Shown piece after piece: positions 11,453-23,891 of a stretch of 64,000 nucleotides of DNA. The stretch spans positions 3,596,001 to 3,660,000 of the forward strand of contig NC_084665.1 in NCBI RefSeq assembly GCF_028389875.1. The letters run 5' to 3'. The notes beneath the pieces were generated by a model. The model ran no database searches, was not told the DNA's origin, and saw only the letters and a program-made list of their open reading frames with translations. Source of the DNA: Rhea pennata. Its lineage: Eukaryota; Chordata; Aves; Rheiformes; Rheidae. The translations under genes were made by a program, and so were the position numbers. Position 1 is the stretch's first letter. Every line of letters begins with the position of its first letter.

Positions 11453-12162
11453 GTAAGTGCATCCTCCCCAGTGCACCCCAAGGGCTGCTCCTTCCCTCCC
11501 TAGTGCTTTATTTTTAGAGGTCTAATATTTTTTCCTGGGAAGCCGACAGCACAGAGTTTCTGTGATTTCTCCCTCCCTGCCCTCTTGCTTTGGTAGCCCT
11601 GTTTCTCTAGGTCCCTGGCCAGCTGTTCCCATTGCCTTACCCAGCCAGCACATGGGGCCAGCAGAGGGGAGAGACCGCCTCTTCTCTCTCCCTTCCCACC
11701 TCTATCCAGAGCTTTTACAGGCCCAGCTTCCTTTCTCTCTCCTTCCCATGGTTTGCTCTGGAGCAGGGAGAGGAGGCAGCCCCTCCAGCCCTGCACTTCA
11801 GGGATGTCCCATGCCCAAGCCTCACTACACCATGGCAAAACAGAGACAGACACCAGGGAGGCTGCAGCTGGGGAACCAGCTCTGGGAGGAGGACAGCTCT
11901 GAAAAGGGGGTTCAATCAACACATCCCCAGCTACTGGCGCTTAGATCTCCCTTGTTTTCTTTTCTGCTTCTTCCCTGAGTGTCTGCAGAGCCCTGACATG
12001 TCCAGGAACCCCAGTGAGTCAGCAGCATCTACAGGTTTCCCAATATCCCTGAAGCATCCCCCTGTACAGAGGCTAGCAGGCTGCAAGCCCATGTTCTATC
12101 TCCAAGCTGCTGGGAAGGGGGCCTGTAGGGCTGCTGAAGGCCTACAGTCTGTCTCTTTGCAG
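11453..12162 (+). other. CNRIP1: CNRIP1 intron 1 (710 bp)
   Basis: The intron has GTAAGT at its 5' end and a pyrimidine tract with CAG at 12160-12162. A 248-codon plus-strand frame runs through it and out of frame across exon 2; no domain is recognisable in it and it is treated as chance. The first part is moderately GC-rich, trailing off from the CpG island. Confidence 0.93.
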
Positions 12163-12307
12163 GACTATGGGCATCGGGGGCGTGAATGTCCCATTGGAGG
12201 AGAAATCAAGGGATGCACAAGTGGTCTCTTACACAGGGATCTACGACACAGAAGGAGTGCCCCACACCAAGAGCGGGGAGAGGCAGCCCATTCAGGTCAA
12301 CATGCAG
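12163..12307 (+). CDS. CNRIP1: Cannabinoid receptor-interacting protein 1, exon 2 (residues 60-108)
   Basis: The acceptor TCTCTTTGCAG precedes 145 nt that complete codon 60 and encode [12 protein letters not shown] (residues 64-75), [10 protein letters not shown] (83-92) and [11 protein letters not shown] (95-105), all aligned with known CNRIP1. The exon ends after Gln108 in phase 0 at a GTATGT donor (12308). Relative to the human protein as I recall it, the variable loop after EEKS is two residues shorter, which accounts for the 162-residue length against 164. Splicing to exons 1 and 3 preserves the frame exactly. Confidence 0.96.
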
Positions 12308-15300
12308 GTATGTGGCCCTCCATTCAGTGGCAGCTAGCACAGGAAGACAAGGGAGGGCAGTGTATCTCTGGGCAGTGACTCCCAGAGATAGAGATGTGGA
12401 GCTCAGGTATAGTAAGGCAAAGCCCGGTCACCGCTGTTGCCCCCTCCCGTTCCCTCCCTCCGGCAGCCCTCCTTTTTGCATTCTGTCAGTGGGGCTGCTG
12501 GTCAGAACGTAGCTGAAAAACACAAGTCCCACTGCCGAAGCGAAAGCCAAAAGCGCTGCAGAGGTCAGGAGGAGAATTCATAGAGACCTGCATAGCTCTT
12601 GGGACACTGCAATGCAAGAGGAAAAAATAGTTGAACCTCTTGTCTCTTCTGCAGGCAGTACTACAAACTTCAGGAAATTCTCACCAAAAACACATGGTTC
12701 ATGGCTCTGGCTAGGAATCTAGACCCAAGCCCTTCACATACAGAGATCCCCCTTGTGCCTGCCAGCACTGCCAGGTTCCTGCCCAAGTATGAGGTGTGAT
12801 TACTTCCCCCTTCAACCTGCCATCTGCAGGATACCAGAGCATCTGTCTGAGCCTGAAAGCTCCTGTGTGAAGACAAACATTCAACCTGAGGGCAGTCTTC
12901 TCCCTCTCTTTCTCCCTCTGTTTCCATGGTTTTCATTATCACATTAACTGTGCATCTGCAAACTTAAGTTCTTACTCAAGTTGGACGTTCAGCCCAACCT
13001 TAAACTGAAGCTCCAAGGGCCAGACTTGGTATATGCCATGGATCCAAAGTGAGATGATACAAAAATCCAAGCTGCTAAGGGAGCAGAACTGACTGTTAGA
13101 GAGCACTCTTTGGTAATGTTTGCAGTGCAGAGGGGGATCCATTCGGCTCTGGGGTTCTTTGTTTTTCATTACTGTGGTTCTGTGAGGGACTCCTGCTCTT
13201 TACTGTGTACGTCCTACGTAGAAAAGGGGAAATGGGGCAGTAAGCCATCCTCATCTAGAGCTCTCCCAGGGGTCTGTTTCAATTTATATCAGGTTAGGAC
13301 CTCACCTAGGCTACCAGATTTCAGCTTTTTCCTGCACTCGCTGGCAGCACTCAAGGTTTCATCTTTATGGATTCTTACGCTGTATTTTTTTCTGTAACTA
13401 TCATTTAGCACAGCAAACTCCTTCTGAACAAAAATTGTGACATCTCTATTTGAAGTATCTGGTAATTACAGCATGTGTAACAATTTGAGATCCACATCTT
13501 AAACAAAATGTAACAGTGACTATTACCCTGAAGTATTTGTCCATATTAATCACTTCTCTGTACAGTTGCCTCCTTTTAAAACCCAGGAAAACCAAACATA
13601 ATCCAGCATAATTTCTCAACTGGCAAACTCTCTGATCCTTTCAGTAGCCAAAGATGAATACACAAAACATGGGCTGGTGGTTTTCTTCTTTAGCGGGGAG
13701 TGGAAGGAGAGAGATTTTTTTTTTTTTTTTTAAACAGCACTAACCCAGAAAACACCTGATTGATGCCACTGTGCAGTGCAGCCACTGGGTTCTACTTAGC
13801 CCTCATGCCAGAAGGCAAAAAGACAGTGCTCTGAAGAACCTGGCTGCTGTAAGAGGCATCTTTATTTTGACAAACACATGGAGTTTACCCTCACCTGTAA
13901 CACTACTGCAAGATCTGAAAATTTGGAACTTTAAATTTTTCTTTGGAAAAATCCAATCAAATAAAACACAAATGAAATAAATCCAAGTAATATGCAAACA
14001 GGGCCTGGTTTTTGGACACAAGCTCCTAGCTGTTTTTTTACAGCATCAAAATGAGGAGCCACGACATTTGTCCAAACAGGATCTTTACATATCAAATCCT
14101 GAGATACTAACTATGAAGTTAAGAGGATTTGCAAGTGTTAAGCAGGTAACTCAACCCCTTTAGGATTCAATCTTGACAGACTGCTTCTTCAATATAGCCT
14201 TAGGTGTCCACAGTTGATACTTTTAAGTATTAAATATGGGCAACTCAACAGGGATTTACATGCTTAACTCATCACTTAGCTGTTTAGCTAGACAGAGCCA
14301 TGACAGATCTAGGGACCTCACCTCAGCAACCCCAGGCCAAAAAAATACTTATAATATCTGCTTCCTGCAAATTCAAAACTGGGCTTACTGCACACAACTT
14401 TAATTTTCCTGTTTCCTTCAAATATGAGGATCTTTTGCCTCTATTTCCTTTTCTGTAATAGGCAGTATCCTGACACATCCTAGAGATAAATAGACACTAT
14501 GTCAGCATAAAATCTGAACTCATTTTAGAAATGGACTGTAAGATCAGTCTTGAAGTCTGACAGTGACAACTGTCTGACACTAGTCAATGTCTGATAATGA
14601 CAACTTCATATGTAAAAGCCAGAAGGTTCAAAAACTGGCATTTGTTTCCTGTAAGCTTTAAAATTTTAAATGAGTAATTCTTTGTGCTCCTCTTTTAACT
14701 GACTGGTAGATGTGTTATCCTGTTACTGGTTTATACTTCTAAAATAACAATCCTATTTCTGAATTCCAGAATCTTAGGATGTGTTCTTGTTATCTGAATG
14801 TTCAGTTATGCCTGCTATCCAGAAACAACTAAACTGACTAGCAAATAGTGTACACTAAGTTAGAAACCTAGCTTTAGTCTCATTTTATTCTTGATCAGTC
14901 TAGACTAAGACTGAATGAAGAAAAACAAACTCTAGTCCCACAATAAATAGCCATCAAATTATCCTGGCACACAAATTCAGAAGGACTAAGTAAATAATTA
15001 TGCACATCTATGAGCACTGGACAAGAGAAACCTAGCAGACAGGGAAATAGGATTCTAAGCCTAATCTGCAAAGAATAGGGCCATCCCTGCTCTCTGGGGA
15101 AGTCCCTATCTCAGCCCAAGATTCAGCTGCAGGAGTCACAGGAATATAGAGGAGTTTGGGGGATGGAGGACATTTGTTATGCCACAGAGCTCTGCAGCTA
15201 CTGCATGTGCCCAAGTATCAGGCTGGAAAACCCAGTGATAGAAAAGCTCTACAATTAATTCTTTCCTTCCCCTGAAAATCCACAGCAGTTGAACAGAGAC

Positions 15301-17227
15301 TACCCAGGGTAGCTCAGCCAACTAGGTCATTGGAGGCAGAGAGTTTGTTTTCTCCCTTCACCTTACCAAAATTCAGATCTTCTAAGCATTAATAAAATGA
15401 AGTGCAGGAGTATTGCTCTTATATCATCTCACCTTCTATAAATGCTATTAGAAATGCCTTTTCTTCAAGATCAATCCCTTTTCTTCTTTCCTCTTCCAGA
15501 CAAGGATGTCTAATGCTCCTCTCCACTGGCAATCTGTGTGGACTGTGCACAGTAGTACTCAACATGCTTAATCTTTAGTACCTTGCATCATGAGCAGTAC
15601 CAGGATTACTATTAGAAGGGGTTAATAAAGGATTCTTAAGTAAGGTTTTGACTATTGGGAGAGGTAAGAATAGCTTGTGCATTACATTCTCTCTTCTTCA
15701 AAGGAAGTAGCAGAAACAGCAACAGCTACTCTTTTAAGGTCACATTCATAACTGGTGCCAAATAAAATCTTCCACTAACCTCAGCACACAATAATTCCTG
15801 CTGATGTCAAGGTTGAATTTAAGTTACCAGAGACAGCCGAAGGAAGATTTAAAACAACATCCATTACACAGCAGCAGCTTACAAAACACATTTTGGACTT
15901 AGAACAAACAAAAAAACTATCTATCTGAGAAAACTGGGTACAGAAGGTTCTGCTTGCAACTGAGCAAGAGGAACTGTGTAAAAGGGCTCTCATACTGACT
16001 TTCCAAGGGTAGTAACAGTACATAAATGATCAAAGGCCAGCTCCCAAGCACATGATGGGAATGGAAAATAGTCAGGTGAGGAAGCTGTCATTTAATGAGT
16101 GATGGAAATATTTAAAAGGAAAAAATGCTAAAGAACAGTGCTATTCAGTAGCACTGAATCCACTATCTAGTATTTTTTGCCAATAGAACACAAATCAACA
16201 AACTGGCAATGCAAAGAAGCTTCACACCTTCATATTAGGCTTTCTGCAAGGTCTCATGACACAGGGACTCAAATTTTACACCATCACAACTGAAATGATG
16301 ACCTTTCCTTGTAAGCCTTACTCACACAGATTTTTCTGATGTTGCAAGGGGTCTAGCAGTGGCTCAAAACCCATGAGATTTTGTACAATAATATTTAATT
16401 ACTACAGTCATAGTACCATTCCCTTCTCAGTAAGGTGCAAATGCAGTCAGACAATTTGGCAATCGATGTCATATTACTTTCACTGTATTAGACACTGCCT
16501 GCTAACATACACTAATTATCTCCTTCCTAGCCTCTGTTACTCATACCAAAGTTTGAGAAGCTAAAACAATATAACTAGCAATTACAGAAATGCATAAAAG
16601 AGAACTTTTTACTTAAAATTCATATAAAATGTGGAACAGAAACCCAGGGAAGGAGTAAGTGGTCTAGCAGCAGCACGTCTCGATCAGCATTGCTTCTCTG
16701 CATTGTATACCCAAAATAGAGGGACATTAAAGATTTCAGATTAAGCAAAAGGAGGAAGCTTCCTGCAGTCTCTGTGTATGGTACATAGGTGAAGTGACAG
16801 TTTATATCACTACAGACCACTGTTAGGTGATCTACATTACATAAAAGCGTCTTCAAGAACACCATACCAACTACTGCTGAGTCATCTTGAGAAGGATTAT
16901 ACACTTGACTTTTGCTGTAAGCAACATTTATCCACATGTGAACTTTAACATTTCTACTCTCTTGTCTTTCCTAGACAAAAATGACTACAAGAAGACAGCA
17001 GGACATGGTCCTGAATGTTCTGCGTATTCCTAAGCACAAAAAGCTTCATGATGTCTGCTAGAGTAGGCTTTAGAGATCTTTGATTTGTCAGCTTGAGGAA
17101 CACTAACCCTTACATCAGCTGTTTTATGGTCCACAGTTTTGTAAGGGTGTTTCTCATTAAGAGAGAAAAAAAGACAAAAAAGAAAAAAAAACAGCTTACT
17201 AACAATGCTATTCCTTCTCCTTCACAG
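12308..17227 (+). other. CNRIP1: CNRIP1 intron 2 (4.9 kb)
   Basis: The intron runs from GTATGT to a TCCTTCACAG acceptor. I found no additional coding exon, no recognisable transposon and no RNA gene. It holds a T-run near 13717-13730 and otherwise unique AT-rich sequence. Confidence 0.9.
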
Positions 17228-17392
17228 TTTAATGACATTGGTGTTTTTGAAACAGTCTGGCAAGTCAAATTCTACAACTACCACAAACGGGACCATTGCC
17301 AATGGGGAAACAGTTTTGGCAGTATTGAGTACGAATGCAAGCCGAATGAAACACGTAGTCTTATGTGGATCAATAAAGAGACTTTCCACTGA
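17228..17392 (+). CDS. CNRIP1: Cannabinoid receptor-interacting protein 1, exon 3 (residues 109-162 and stop)
   Basis: The exon begins [18 protein letters not shown] and continues with HKRDHCQWG (residues 127-135) and the near-invariant [15 protein letters not shown] (141-155), ending in INKETFH and TGA at 17390-17392. This is the most conserved part of the family. The three exons together give 162 residues with no stop or frameshift, so the gene looks intact. The last residue is His, whereas the mammalian protein as I remember it ends Ser-Phe-Leu, reported as a possible PDZ ligand; that motif appears absent here. Confidence 0.97.
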   Translation, partial: FNDIGVFETVWQVKFYNYHKRDHCQWGNSFGSIEYECKPNETRSLMWINKETFH

Positions 17393-18700
17393 AGAGAAGT
17401 GAAAATAATTGTGCTGGACAGTTTCCTTAAAGAAAAATCTACCTTCTTAAACCAGCAAGAAGCCTTAACAAAGGCATACTGTAACATTGCTTTGTCCCAT
17501 AAGATTCCAGTAACCCACTTGTATATACAGTTGGTGCCACTAAAAACCTTACCTATTATGGTATTTTAAGTTTACCATGGCATTTCAGATTCTTTATCTA
17601 TCATCCTGAGAATATTGCAGGCATCATGGTAAAGAGTATTTGATAGCTGGGTAGAAAATCGTACTATCATAACACTACCATAAATATTTGGACTATGTCC
17701 ACTGAATAGTTCCAGTAGCTGTAACAACCTTAGTGTTTTTCTTTATTGCTTACAATTTGGATGCAACATCACAGTGGTGATTTTCATATTTAGATTTGTG
17801 TTTGCTCCAAAATCAGCGTGCTCCTTCAAGCATTTTGTCTACACTTCATAACAATAGACAGCAAGAAGTACAAGTTATGGATGTTTGTAGGTTTAGCTAA
17901 ATGGCAGCTACTGCACTGTTGATATTGTGCATTCCTATCAAGAGATTTTGAAACTCACTGGTTCTCCCTTTTGTTGAGTGTCGTAAAGTATTCTATGATA
18001 AATTTCCTATTTTGTGAGATTCAGTAAATTATCGTTCTTTGTTGTTAAGTTTCCCAGTCCCCAAAATGGTTTCAGGAGACAGTGTAAAACCTGCTAACTT
18101 AAACAAAGGAAAAGCAGTAAGTTAGCTGTGGTCTTAACAGAAAGGAACGCCTGATTAATATAAGGTTAATATCTACCTTAAGATCGCATAGCATTTTTTG
18201 CAAGCTATAGCAGCCATACTTATGCTGAGTCTCAGAATAAGAGTTCTGATAATAATCCCCATTTGTTTTAATGACATATTGCTCAAACCAGTAAAATCCT
18301 ACAAATTAACTTCTTCAAGCATGACCAAAATCTACCGTATTCCCTACCAAAAAAAATGCAGTATTGTGAAGAAGGTGCAGATCTTGGTGCAGGCTTATAC
18401 ATGCATTGTATTTTTTTTAAATAAAGACAAGTATGTAAGCATTTGGAGGTTTATGACTTAAGGTGCTACATAAACACTGACCCAGTGTTTAACACAGAAA
18501 ATAGAAGCCAAACATATCTTTTCTTTCAGTAAATAAAGCAGGGAAACAACAACACCATCCCATCTCCGGCCTCATCTGAAGTAACCTGTCAGTTCTTGCG
18601 TATTGGTTGTTCCCTTTGTTAATAATTTGTAAATTGTGTATGTAAATGGTAACGACAACTTTTGATCTTTGTAATAAAGGACTTAAACAAGTTTCTTCTT
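17393..18700 (+). other. CNRIP1: CNRIP1 3' untranslated region (approximate end)
   Basis: About 1.3 kb of AT-rich sequence from the stop codon to just after the last strong poly(A) signal. AATAAA occurs at about 18419-18424, 18532-18537 and 18673-18678; the last is followed by a T/G-rich stretch (TTTCTTCTTGTATGTAG) typical of a cleavage site. Use of the earlier signals would shorten the tail by 140-250 nt. The length is inferred, not measured. Confidence 0.7.
18673..18678 (+). terminator. CNRIP1: Poly(A) signal, probable main CNRIP1 3' end
   Basis: A canonical AATAAA in GTAATAAAGG, with a U/GU-rich element within 35 nt downstream. It is the last canonical signal before sequence with no evident transcript. 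Confidence 0.65.
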
Positions 18701-21700
18701 GTATGTAGAGTATGACCGTCTAAATGAGAGTAGAAAATGCTGTATTTAAAAAAGGCAATTGTTTTAAAAGGTCAGGCAGCAGAGGGTATATAGTCAGTGC
18801 TTTCTGAGAATCCTGCTCAGTTTTACGTACCTCACAGTCAATACCCAAAACTCCTGTTTCCAAGAAACGCAGATCCAATGTGCTAAATGCAGATGGTTAA
18901 TGTGATAATATTTGATGGAGATTACTGATGACATTCAGCAGCATTTTGTTGCCCTGATATTTTGGAAAGTCAATATTTAGGACAGAAATGAAACACAAAC
19001 ATGAAGAAATCCTTCCTTCCATTGGACTTTAAGCAAAAAGCTTTAAAAAATTCTTCAAAAGGGAAAAACTGAACTGAATGTCAAATTCAGCATTGTCTAC
19101 CTGAGTCTTCTGAGTACACCAACATCTCTCAGGGATGGGTGCTGACTTCTTTTCATCCTGTACTTCAGATGGAAATGTTATTGTCAGCACTTAAGCATAA
19201 ATCTCCAGATAATGGACCTCAACAACACCACCATTCGAGCTGTCAACCTCATCTTGCTAGAACATTATTTACTTCCTCAACAATCAGTATACTGCACTTG
19301 TTTCGTTTGTACATATACACTAGAAGCACAACATCAGCATGAAATATATTTGATAAATAAATTTCTGTCCTAGGAAAATTAAAATGTACAAGACTAGCCT
19401 CCATCTTGAGTTCAGCTTCCATGTAATCCTTGGCCCACAATGTCCTAGTGCTGCAACACTTAAGGAATGTCACAATGAATAAATCCACTTCAGCCTGAAA
19501 AAGCAGAGCTGTAATTCTCAGCTACTTGGAAGCTTACCTTCCCCAAGGGGACTCCCATATGGACTCTTCCCCATATCAACAGCAAATATGGCAGCTCTTT
19601 TTGGATGTCCTAGCAAGCCACCGTGGCAGTTCAGCTGAATTCAGGTGATCAGCAAAAAGCCCACAGATAGAGGGCACTGCTTTTAAAAGGAAGGCAAGAG
19701 CACTCAGACCCACAATGCTCCATATCCACAGACTCAGCATTGTTGCTCAGGATTGCAGCCCTCCTTCACTGACTGTAGCAGCGATGAAAAGAAAGAGGAC
19801 TGGTTAAGAATTTATTTTTGGGAAGGTGTAGGTGGTATTCACCAGCTGTTATTTCCTTATCCCCTAAATGATTAAGTATGGAGGAACATGGCTTAATAGT
19901 CCTGCATTATCCCTGCCTAATAGAATATAATTCACACAGTATTTGTTGCCTATTCGTACCACTGCCACCAGCAGCACTGATACTCTGGGCACATAAAGCA
20001 ACATAGTTCCATCAGCTTCCTCTTACTCAGAGGTAAACATTTGCTCCTAGTGAAAGAGACCCAAGAATTTAGTAGCTCCCTTGAAGTACTGTAAAAGATT
20101 TCTCATCCAGGCCAACATTCATAAATACTCACAAAGCTCAATAAAATATTTGCTGTTGTAACAGTTTGATGCACTGTTTAACCAACAGCATTTTATCTCT
20201 AAACAAGTTTGCTTCTTTGTGCACTTTTTTCTAATTAGTGTTTCCATTTTCGGACAAAACCAAAAAATTCAGAACATCACACACATAGTAAGCTTAAATA
20301 TATGTTTATACTTATGCAGCAGTGTCAAAAATGCTGATGATGTGTCAATCCAGCTGAAACCACAAAAAGCACTGATATCTGAAGATTTTATACTTTCAAG
20401 ATTTTTCTCATGACATTTCCAGTTTTCATTTTTGTAAGAAAGATTGAAATATGTAGAACCTTTCGGAGAGTCACTTTTTCATCTATATTTAGGTGACAGT
20501 TAGCACTTTCAGACTGCCGAGTAAAAAGGATCTAAGAGCAAACTATTAGTCATGATGACTATGGTTGCAATCCTGCAAAGGGCTTGCATGAGATCACCAG
20601 AGTGTGTACAGTGCCCTGGGTTTAGCAACTCCTAGTACAGCCTTTGGATATCTCCTACCATTTGACTATATCTGAAAAAAGTAATACTGCCAGTCTCCAT
20701 GCCTTCCTAGCACAAGTTAGCAAGGTCTCACTGGTATTACCTGAGGATCTATCCATTGGTTTTCACAAGAGATGGAAATCATCATAAAAAGGTAGAGTGA
20801 AATGTTATGAAGCATCACAGTAAGGCATATTTAAGAGGGTGAAATGCATAGCAAGCCTTAATGATTCTAGACTAGCTAAGAATATCAAAACCACTCATTT
20901 ATTACATTCTTCCTATAAAAGATGTGAATGGAACTTCTGTACAATACACCTTTAAGTTCTGTATCAATACAAGGCCTTTACATCAGGCAGAGGTTGGTTT
21001 CCATGTGATTAATAGCATCTGGCTGACTTATTATGTACAACTTTGAAGTATATGCTATTTTGAACAGCATTTTTTCCCCTCTACTGTCTCCATGTAAAGC
21101 TTTGACTAAAAACATGACATTGTTGTAAATGCTCACCTTTCCGAGACTTGTAATAACTGCTGTGGCTTTCAGAATTCAAAGCATGGTTTGGGAGCTCTTG
21201 CCAGCATCCAGTGGACTGCTTCCTCTGCTTCCTTTTCCCCCCTCTTCCTGAGGCCAGCTTCAAATCCCTGCGAGCCCTGGCTTTTGGCCTTAGAAAGAGA
21301 AAGCTGCATCAGCCACACTGGTTCTGCATTGTTTTTTTTGTCCCTGCCTCTTGATTTATCAGCCAACACAGCCTAATGCTGTGCACTCAGGAAGGATAAT
21401 CTCATGAGTGACTTGAGTGGCATTATGTTACACACAGCTTTCTCTGCCTCTTCATGCAGAATAAATATACAGGGACTAATCAGGCTGTATTCCAATCGTG
21501 GAATAGGAAGAAAATGACCAGCCAGCAAAAAACAAAGCAGCTAAGTCGTACCATAGAAAGCACTGCTCGTAGTCAGCAGCAGAAGTCCAGCAGTTCTACC
21601 ATTACAGTGCTGGCAAAGAGAACTCAGACAACTATATATGTCATTTGCACAGTGCTCCAAGGTTCAGCTGAACTTCTTAGCACAGCAAGATATATACAAG

Positions 21701-23654
21701 TCAAAAACTGTAAACTCTTCTGAGTTTTACCAAAATCATTGGGGGTTTTAACCTTTTCAACTGCAGTCAGTTGCAGCACTCAATCAGGCATGAGTATATT
21801 GACATATACAGTCTCCATCAGAGACAAGGTTTAAAAACAGTGACAGGTTTTTTTCCATAAAGTTTGGTGCCAAAAATCTTTAAATTCCGAAAATATGCAA
21901 AAGTCCATCTGCACTGACTAAGTGTAAGGTTTTGACATTGTGGTGTTCTGCATTTGGACAAACTCCAGCCTCAAAGCTGTCATATAAAAGGGCTTCATAT
22001 ACTATTATTAAGGCCTTTGTTTTGCAGAGTAGACTCTATTACTCCCTTTACTCCAAATAGCAACAAACAGCCTGGTATCCCATCCTCTAACTTCTGCAGC
22101 CTCTGAACGATTCTAAGAGAAGCAATAACAAAGTATTAGATGATGAAGGTAGCCCAGATAAGAACCATATGACTGTGCTGGAGATAAGATGGACCTTCTG
22201 CCAATTCTCAGCATGGTAATTGTAAGGTTAGTACCATTCTGCTCCTATGGGAGTGACTGTGATAATGTCTGTAGCAATGTCTACATTGAGTTGCAGCATA
22301 TGTACTATGGGGACGAGATGTTCTCAGAAGCTTGAACTAAATTACTGTGAATTTAATGTGAACCCTAGAGGCCTTCATCTGCAGAGAAATGGCAGTAGCA
22401 CACAATAATATCACAATATATACTACTTTCTGTCTACGATGGCACTTTTCCACTCAGTCTGAGTTGCTATGCCAACAGATTAAGCCAAGGAACTTCCAGA
22501 TTTCATACTCTTGTTGTAGAATTGCCCAGGGCTTCCTCTCTCTATATAAAATACATATTCTTAAGCTGGGTTTGTTGGTTTTATTGTTTTGTTTTTCTCA
22601 TTACGTGCACGATTTTTGCTTTTGGCTTCAGAGGCAACTCTCTACCTACATACTATGCTATAGGCAAGCAGAGCAAGTGCAAATTTCACTGTGAAAACAC
22701 AAGTCATCTTGGTTCTATGTGGAAACTATAGCACCGCACTACAAAGATTTAACAATATTAAAACAAAGAAATGGCTCCATGAAAAAGTCTGATTTCTATT
22801 GTAGATTTGCTAACAGAATACAGACCAGTTACTTTATAAACAGGAAGGAAATTTTTTTCAAGAAGCTTGTGATGTTTTGTCTGTGAAAACAAAGCAACAG
22901 TCATATGTAAGTATGTTGGTCTTTTAGGTTTCTAAGGCACAGTGCTTACCCTGACCTTTGCTACCTATGAGGTGGATGGTTAAGAAACCAAGAAACAGTG
23001 CCAAATTCACTCCTGGTACAAAGTTCCACAGAAATGTATGAAGTTACCATGAGGGATGAATTTGCTCTGATATGCTAAAAAGTTGATAAACATCATCCTT
23101 AGCTAAAATAGAATTGTAAGAGTTTAGACCTAACCATCTTAACACAAATGAAATATGACTCACTGAGGAAGATCCTCCAGCAGGGTTATTTGTTTGGTGA
23201 TCTTTGCACATCCCATCTTGTCTTTCATCTATAACAGAGAAAGGGTATGCTCTTTCTCACCATTTGCTGTTCCATCTGTTACTCATAGTTGCCTTCAAGG
23301 TTCTGCAGAAAGCATCTATTTATGAAACCCGTAAGGCCTCCAGTCATTTAACAATATTTTATGTAATAAAAGTTATTACATTAATGGGCAGTGGGGGAGA
23401 AGCACTATACTCCGTATTATAAGATGGGGAATGGAGCCCTTATACAACCTATATCTGGACAAGTGAGGGCATAGCAAGTTAGCAGATCCACCAAGCAACA
23501 TCAGTCAGAGATACCAGTAAGTACTCAAAATAGAAATGTCACATTGGGTTGGCACAGCTCCAGCAGGCAGGGTTCATTGTTCAGGTGTGCCACTTCCCAC
23601 TCTTGTTCATGTAGCACCACTGCAGTCTTTGCACTGCATTCCCTGAGAGGTACA
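18701..23654. other. Intergenic, no gene seen
   Basis: Unique, AT-rich sequence between the CNRIP1 3' end and the CR1 element. Open frames of 60-100 codons on both strands show no recognisable domain and no splice context. Confidence 0.55.
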
Positions 23655-23891
23655 AACTGAACCACAGGAAGTTCTGCCTGAATGTGTGGGGGAATTTCTT
23701 CCCTGTGAGAGTGACAGAGCACTGGAACAGGTTGCCCAGAGAGGTTGTGGAGTTTCCTTCTCTGAAGATATTCAAAACCTGCCTAGATGTGATCCTGACT
23801 AACACGCTCTAGGTGACCCTGCTTGAGCAGGGAGGTTGGACTAAATGATCTCCAGAGGCCCCTTCCAAGCTTACCCATTCTGTGACTCTGT
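23655..23891 (+). mobile_element. CR1 LINE, 5'-truncated 3' end
   Basis: This is the classic tail of a chicken-repeat-1 non-LTR retrotransposon in sense orientation. It contains GAGTGACAGAGCACTGGAAC, AGGTTGCCCAGAGAGGTTG, TCTAGGTGACCCTGCTTGAG and GGTTGGACTAAATGATCTCC, ending in the octamer-type repeat ATTCTGTGACTCTGT. Only about 240 bp remain; the upstream reverse transcriptase region is missing, as in most CR1 copies. Numerous substitutions suggest an old, inactive insertion. The 5' boundary is approximate, since similarity fades between 23590 and 23670. Confidence 0.93.

Larger units (their letters stand above)
10745..11470 (+). promoter_or_regulatory. CNRIP1: CNRIP1 CpG-island promoter
   Basis: This is a sharply GC- and CpG-rich block spanning the upstream region, leader and first coding exon of CNRIP1. 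It begins with two GC arrays, five perfect CCCGG units at 10801-10825 and a CCCCG array at about 10876-10903 that doubles as overlapping GC-box (Sp1-type) sites. Further down are two GGATTA sites (10947-10952 and 10973-10978) flanking TAATTG (10962-10967), a CAGCTG E-box at 11007-11012 and an inverted CCAAT (ATTGG) near 11064-11068. No TATA box is evident, so the start is probably diffuse, perhaps around 11120-11170, before the pyrimidine-rich leader. Confidence 0.8.

Noticed and set aside
11632-12378. A 248-codon plus-strand open frame, the longest in the window
   Set aside because: It runs through CNRIP1 intron 1 and crosses exon 2 in a different frame from the real protein. It has no recognisable domain and is explained by low stop density in GC-rich DNA.
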